Shown here one piece after another: positions 63,158 through 64,000 of a DNA stretch of 64,000 bases (position 1 is the first letter of the stretch; each line of letters begins with the position of its first letter). The DNA lies in the NCBI RefSeq assembly GCF_900638385.1, contig NZ_LR134510.1:1240001-1304000 (forward strand). Direction: 5' to 3'. The position numbers and the translations under genes were made by a program. The notes below the pieces were generated by a model. That model searched no databases, was not told where the DNA came from, and worked only from the letters and a program-made list of their open reading frames with translations. Source of the DNA: Actinobacillus delphinicola. Lineage in GTDB: Bacteria > Pseudomonadota > Gammaproteobacteria > Enterobacterales > Pasteurellaceae.

Positions 63158-63183
63158 AAAGCCCCCAATTGGGGGCTTTTTAT
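63158..63183 (+). terminator. Terminator after the small autotransporter
   Basis: AAAGCCCCC and GGGGGCTTT form a 9 bp stem with loop AATT and a T run. Confidence 0.93.
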
Positions 63184-63188
63184 TTCTT

Positions 63189-63202
63189 ACGCTCCAATTT
63201 TC
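63189..63202 (+). repeat. Variant ACGCCCC repeat upstream of waaA
   Basis: ACGCTCCAATTTTC differs from the chromosomal repeat at one core base and is followed by GGAAAAATTTATGG, keeping the A/T tract spacing. Confidence 0.6.
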
Positions 63203-63257
63203 GGAAAAATTTATGGAATAAAAAGGAAAATGATATACTGCGGGCATTTTAGAAAAA

Positions 63258-64000
63258 ATGAGTAAAACAATGCGTTATATTTATACTTTTATTTTTTATC
63301 TTGCGGTGCCGTTTATTTGGTTTTTTATGTGGTTGAAGGGTCGCAAGAATCCAGACTATGCCAAACGTCATATGGAGCGTTATGGGTTTTATAAAAATTT
63401 GCTAAAACCTAAGCCAAAAGGAATTGTAGTGCATGCTTCAAGTGTGGGTGAAGTGATGGTGGCGACACCTTTAGTAAAAGCTTTACAGGCACGCTATCCT
63501 GATTTAGCGATTACGTTTACCTGTATGACACCAACAGGATCGGATCAGATTAAGAAAACTTTTGGCGAAAGCGTGACGCATTGTTATTTGCCTTTTGATC
63601 TACCGTTTGCGATTAAACGTTTTTTACGTTTTATTGATCCTAAGGCAGTTATTATTATTGAAACTGAGCTTTGGGCAAATTTATTTTATGCGTTAAAATG
63701 CCAAAATATCGCATTGATGATCGCAAATGCTCGTCTTTCTGCACGCTCGAGTGCGCGTTATGCAAAATTCCAAAAAACAATGGGTGAGATTTTGCAGTGC
63801 GTTGATTTGATCGCCCCACAAGATAAACTCAGTGCCGATCGTTATTTGGCGATTGGCGCAACACCTGAGCAAGTGAAAGTCACGGGAAATATTAAGTACG
63901 ATTTAACGCCCTCTGCGGAAATTTATAAAAAAATTAACGAAAATCGGGGCGTGTTTAATAAGCGTCCTGTTTGGGTGGCAGCAAGTACGCATGAGGGTGA
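63258..64000 (+). CDS. waaA: Kdo transferase, N-terminal part (cut by window end)
   Basis: The frame is open to the window edge (~247 residues). An N-terminal membrane anchor (YIYTFIFYLAVPFIWFFMW) precedes a GT-B domain with IVVHASSVGEVMVATPLVKA, CMTPTGSDQIKKTFG and IIIETELWANLFYAL. WaaA transfers Kdo to lipid A precursor. The start may be ATG 63258 (MSKTMRYIY) or ATG 63270 (MRYIYTFIF); both have weak RBSs. A repeat copy encodes part of NENRGVFNK. Confidence 0.92.
   Translation, partial: MSKTMRYIYTFIFYLAVPFIWFFMWLKGRKNPDYAKRHMERYGFYKNLLKPKPKGIVVHASSVGEVMVATPLVKALQARYPDLAITFTCMTPTGSDQIKKTFGESVTHCYLPFDLPFAIKRFLRFIDPKAVIIIETELWANLFYALKCQNIALMIANARLSARSSARYAKFQKTMGEILQCVDLIAPQDKLSADRYLAIGATPEQVKVTGNIKYDLTPSAEIYKKINENRGVFNKRPVWVAASTHEG
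63939..63952 (-). repeat. ACGCCCC repeat copy inside waaA
   Basis: GAAAATCGGGGCGT on the plus strand is an inverse copy (G variant) of the chromosomal repeat, translated in WaaA. Confidence 0.75.

Noticed and set aside
1-64000. CRISPR array
   Set aside because: No regularly spaced 24-40 bp direct repeats were seen; the phased TTTAAA arrays have an 11 bp period and are unrelated.

Overview
The window is AT-rich DNA of a Pasteurellaceae bacterium. Signs of this are the ParC/ParE, NrfABCDE, Rpe-Gph-TrpS and WaaA proteins, which resemble Haemophilus relatives, and a Mu-like prophage of the Haemophilus/Mannheimia kind. The core uptake words of the two known Pasteurellaceae dialects (AAGTGCGGT and ACAAGCGGT) were not found in the host part by eye. 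Instead a different word, ACGCCCC(A/G)ATTTTC, recurs in the chromosomal part, often as inverted pairs in terminators, and is absent as an exact match from the prophage. I cannot name the species.

Layout. 1-4.3 kb: end of parE, parC, and an iron-type alcohol dehydrogenase behind a consensus CRP box. 4.3-11.2 kb (minus strand): a complete formate-dependent nitrite reductase operon nrfABCDE plus a fused nrfFG, with a perfect FNR box upstream, preceded by ald. 12.8-15.2 kb: rpe-gph-trpS. 15.3-17.9 kb: a membrane sulfatase-family transferase and hpt.

About 18.02-52.68 kb is an apparently complete 34.7 kb transposable (Mu-like) prophage with a siphovirus-type tail. Order: repressor (minus), a small gp16/Ner-like DNA-binding gene, transposase A, ATPase B, Gam, GemA-like, Mor-like, terminator, amidase, holin, nested spanins, small and large terminase, portal, MuF fused to a PBECR-type nuclease, XRE regulator, gpG-like (reversed), protease I with nested scaffold Z, head protein T, gp35/36/37-like, tail tube, frameshifted tail chaperone pair, tape measure, tail proteins, tip protein J, Com-like regulator, an adenine methyltransferase and a cytosine methyltransferase. 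The genes read as one programme: repressor/operators, replicative transposition, Mor switch, lysis and morphogenesis, then DNA modification under apparent Com-type translational control.

The prophage sits between pmbA and hpt, and appears to split a Fur-regulated small RNA gene. A Fur-box promoter lies at the right junction and an orphan intrinsic terminator on the same strand lies at the left junction.

52.8-64 kb: pmbA, yjgA/darP, rnhA and dnaQ (divergent), two tRNA-Asp genes, an AT-rich 690 bp gap, a trimeric autotransporter with extended signal peptide, a BtuCD/FecCD-type ABC importer operon with a linked methyltransferase, a second small trimeric autotransporter, and the start of waaA.
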